Part shown: positions 23,724 through 26,000 of the stretch, piece by piece
How positions within the stretch are numbered: position 1 is the first letter of the stretch
Layout: each line of letters starts with the position of its first letter
Assembly: GCA_003562655.1 (NCBI GenBank)
Contig: PWUC01000017.1
Location: 1-26,000 of the forward strand
Reading direction: 5' to 3'
DNA length: 26,000 bases
From: Clostridia bacterium
GTDB taxonomy: Bacteria > Bacillota_E > SLMV01 > PUMD01
The notes under the pieces: model-generated
The model's database searches: none
What the model was told of the DNA's origin: nothing
The model's input: only the letters and a program-made list of their open reading frames with translations
Made by a program: the position numbers and the translations under genes

Positions 23724-25381
23724 CCAGACCACTCCACGAAGAAGTGTCCCCATATCTGCTCCTCCGAAGCCAGGGCGCCGAGGACCTCGCCGATCCACCC
23801 TCTTCCATGCCTGACCAGAAGGGGAAGATAGCTGAGATTCTCCTGCGGGCCATCCAGCGGCCGCAGACTGTTGCGCACCAACCTGAAGCCCCGCACCACC
23901 TCCCGGTGTTTGCGGCGATGATGCTGCCGGGCCTTCCGGTCAAAGTAGTTGATCTGCCGCCGCATGTGAACGGCATTGACCTCACCCAGATGCTTGAGGG
24001 AGGGAACCTGCGCCTCCAGGCCGCTCCGGATCATGCCGTGGGCCTGGTCGATCCGGTCCCAGGCTTCCCTGAAAAGAGTATCAATGTGCTGCTGACCGAG
24101 GCCGGCCAGGGTGGATTCAAGACGCTCCTCGAACTGCGATCCCTTCACCATGGCCTCCACGGGCATGTCTCTCTCTTCGATCTCGGCCGCAACCCGGGGC
24201 TCGATGAAGGTCAGCGACACCTGGGAAAGCAGAGGGGGCATGGCGGCATCAAACAATGAGTACACCCCCTTGGCCTGGGCCCTGCAGATCGCCTCCTCGC
24301 CACCCACAACGTGAGCCAGAACGGGCAACACAGCGTCCTGGGCAACGGGACGCAGGACCTCGCCGGGGCTGAACCGCTGGGGCTCATCCCCGATCAGTTC
24401 AGTCAGTGCTGAGGCACCGATCTCGACCGCTCCCTCCAGATCTCGAAAACGGTCACCCTCGCGAAAGAGCTGGACCCTCCCCCGTTCGCAGTCGAAAAAG
24501 ATGTGAGAACGTCCGGTGCCTGCAGGGAAGGGGACCCGGTATCCCTTCGAGGCCAGAAGATCAGCCCCCACCGTCAGTTCTCCCTCCACGCTGTACCTCC
24601 GCACCGCGGCCCGCTGCAGAAGGGGCGAGATCAGCTCCCGCACCCCCACAGAACTGCCGTCAACTAGAAGCAGTCCCCGGTGGGAGAAGAGCTCACATAG
24701 AAAGCGGCAAAACCCGCCCGTAACCGTCTCGCTCTCCCGGGCCGTACGGCGGAGGAGTTCCACCACGTCACTCTTGCTGACGTCCGCACCCAATACCGCC
24801 TCAAACTCGCCCTGAAGGAAGCTGATCCCGGGGTGGATGGGTATCTCATGGGCCGGGGCACAGCCCGATGGATCCGGCTCAAAAGCGAGCCGGTGAATCC
24901 TCCCGTCCCTGCCCGTGCAGTGCACGCGACCGATGACGCCCCAGTTGTGATCAGGGATCACCCATAACACTGGGATCACCCGGGCCTTGACGACGGGAGC
25001 CAGCCGCCGCGCGTACTCCAGCACACTGAGTGCCTTCAGGAACACCCCACCGGTACCGCCGAGCACCGAGGGACGGACCTGGGCCAGGACGACACACGCA
25101 CTCTCTCCCTGCAGCTCCCTGGCGGCTTCAAGGGCAGCAGGATCCGCCCCCCAGCGCGTATTGTCCCTCAACAGCAACTCCGAGATCCTGTCCCGGTTCC
25201 CCCTCCATCCCTCCAGGTGCCCCCTTCTCCGCACTGTCGAGCCCATGCTTCGGGGGTCGAAGGCGAAAAACGGGGCGACCCGGGCAAACCGGTAAGCAAA
25301 GTCACGGTTGAAGGCCCCTCCGGGCATCCATTCCGCCGTAGTTTCAGTCAGTCTGGTTTTCATGGGCTTGTCCGGAAACAC
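23720..25381 (-). CDS. bshC: BshC-family bacillithiol biosynthesis cysteine-adding enzyme, divergent
   Basis: A protein of up to 553 residues. BshC joins cysteine to GlcN-malate in the last step of bacillithiol synthesis. Family signatures are SVLGGTGGVFLKALSVLEYARRLA, VIPVLWVIPDHNWGVI (relatives have VPVFWIASEDHDF), FSPGEVLRPVAQDAVLPVLAHVVGG, and a C-terminal coiled region (about 420-500) typical of the family. Length matches. It is clearly divergent: the first motif and the usual EDHD stretch differ. GTG 25379-25381 has GGAGGAGAG twelve bases upstream; ATG 25361-25363 is an alternative with a weak site. It overlaps rimO. BshA and BshB are not in this window, so the pathway is not confirmed. 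Confidence 0.8.
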   Translation of the reverse strand: MFPDKPMKTRLTETTAEWMPGGAFNRDFAYRFARVAPFFAFDPRSMGSTVRRRGHLEGWRGNRDRISELLLRDNTRWGADPAALEAARELQGESACVVLAQVRPSVLGGTGGVFLKALSVLEYARRLAPVVKARVIPVLWVIPDHNWGVIGRVHCTGRDGRIHRLAFEPDPSGCAPAHEIPIHPGISFLQGEFEAVLGADVSKSDVVELLRRTARESETVTGGFCRFLCELFSHRGLLLVDGSSVGVRELISPLLQRAAVRRYSVEGELTVGADLLASKGYRVPFPAGTGRSHIFFDCERGRVQLFREGDRFRDLEGAVEIGASALTELIGDEPQRFSPGEVLRPVAQDAVLPVLAHVVGGEEAICRAQAKGVYSLFDAAMPPLLSQVSLTFIEPRVAAEIEERDMPVEAMVKGSQFEERLESTLAGLGQQHIDTLFREAWDRIDQAHGMIRSGLEAQVPSLKHLGEVNAVHMRRQINYFDRKARQHHRRKHREVVRGFRLVRNSLRPLDGPQENLSYLPLLVRHGRGWIGEVLGALASEEQIWGHFFVEWSG

Positions 25382-26000
25382 CGGATCTGATCACTCTCCT
25401 CCTCTGGATATCACAGAGTCTGCACCAGACAACGGGAATGTGAATCTGTATGGGATACTCACTGCTTGGACAGGTGAATCTGACAGAAATGCAACACCCT
25501 CCGCGATCCGACCGCTGCCAGGTATTCCTTCTTCATCCGGGCAAGGCTTCCCTCCCCGGGGTCGCAGAATAGTTCACAGGTCACGGGTAAACCGAAGCCG
25601 CATCCCGCCCTCTCGCGGCAGAGGCCTCTGCGGGCGAATCGCCGTCCGGTTGTGACAGTGCGGTCGGGATCGGACGTGCCCTTTCATCACGGCGGCGGAT
25701 CTTGATCAATATCGGCACAGGATTTGAGATCGCATCTGCTTGCGGTACTGATCGCTTTCGGTCATATGGGAAACCGTTTTCCCGGCCAGAGGTGTCCCGA
25801 GGACGCACAGGCGATGCTGACGCGCTCGGGCACCACTACACAGTGATGCCCGGCCAGCAGCCGGATCCGGGAGGTGGAGATATTGCACGACGTTGGCGTC
25901 TGGCTATTAATCGCCCGGGAAATGATCTACAATGGGTATCGATCCTGCCCGTGACGGGCAGTAGAGGGATGCTCGTACGAGGCAGGGCGGGTTGCTCGAA
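25382..26000. other. Gene-free right end with operator-like repeats
   Basis: About 620 bases in which no frame on either strand resembles a protein I know. Near bshC there are two copies of GTGAATCTG (25440-25448 and 25474-25482) and the inverted repeat GTAT-GGG-ATAC (25448-25458), placed as an operator upstream of bshC could be. Near the window edge, on the + strand, a -10-like TACAAT (25928-25933) is followed by hairpins. The gene it would serve, if any, lies beyond the window. Confidence 0.4.
25928..25963 (+). promoter_or_regulatory. Candidate + strand promoter and leader hairpin at the window edge
   Basis: TACAAT at 25928-25933 matches the -10 box at five of six positions. No clear -35 box lies 16-18 bases upstream. 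About 20 bases downstream CTGCCC-GTGAC-GGGCAG forms a six-base-pair hairpin, followed by the palindrome CTCGTACGAG. This could be the start of a structured leader or a small RNA running out of the window. Confidence 0.3.

Overview
The window is a high-GC bacterial chromosome segment, with almost every convincing gene on the minus strand. The run bshC-rimO ... cinA-thpR-recA-recX, then rny-ymdB, is the conserved core order of Bacillota. RNase Y, a TIGR00282/YmdB phosphodiesterase, RecX, a BshC-type bacillithiol enzyme, many GTG starts, strong GGAGG ribosome binding sites and a Gram-positive SOS box all agree with a deep-branching, GC-rich Bacillota. The species cannot be named from the sequence. 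The 2-oxoacid:ferredoxin and ADP-forming acyl-CoA enzymes suggest anaerobic amino-acid or peptide fermentation.

Layout from left to right. Positions 1-4409 look accessory: a partial + strand gene, a DapA-like aldolase with a PreA-like iron-sulfur flavoprotein, a decayed + strand nucleotidyltransferase gene pair with two frameshifts, and a methyltransferase. Positions 4543-7737 hold a minus-strand group read right to left: a small coiled-coil protein, a MerR-like coiled-coil protein, an ADP-forming acyl-CoA synthetase and a CxxC thioredoxin-like protein, ending at a strong hairpin. Positions 7846-12998 are one tightly overlapping operon: ymdB, korA, korB, korC, an M19 dipeptidase and a PHP phosphoesterase. 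rny follows (13116-14672) with its own terminator, then a 500-base structured gap, then recX-recA-thpR and cinA. Positions 18889-22224 hold a lone methyltransferase and a two-gene unit of a membrane protein and a short FtsH-like protease. rimO and bshC overlap at the right, and about 620 bases without a clear gene close the window.

How the genes fit together (inference). The dipeptidase would release amino acids; after deamination, KorABC would turn 2-oxoacids into acyl-CoA plus reduced ferredoxin; the ADP-forming synthetase would recover ATP from acyl-CoA. The cinA-thpR-recA-recX block is DNA repair and RNA/nucleotide maintenance. The best regulatory signal in the window is a perfect 14-base LexA box lying between the -35 and -10 elements of a promoter for thpR-recA-recX. 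rny and ymdB are RNA-turnover genes with separate promoter-like regions. No rRNA, tRNA, CRISPR array, transposase or prophage gene was found.
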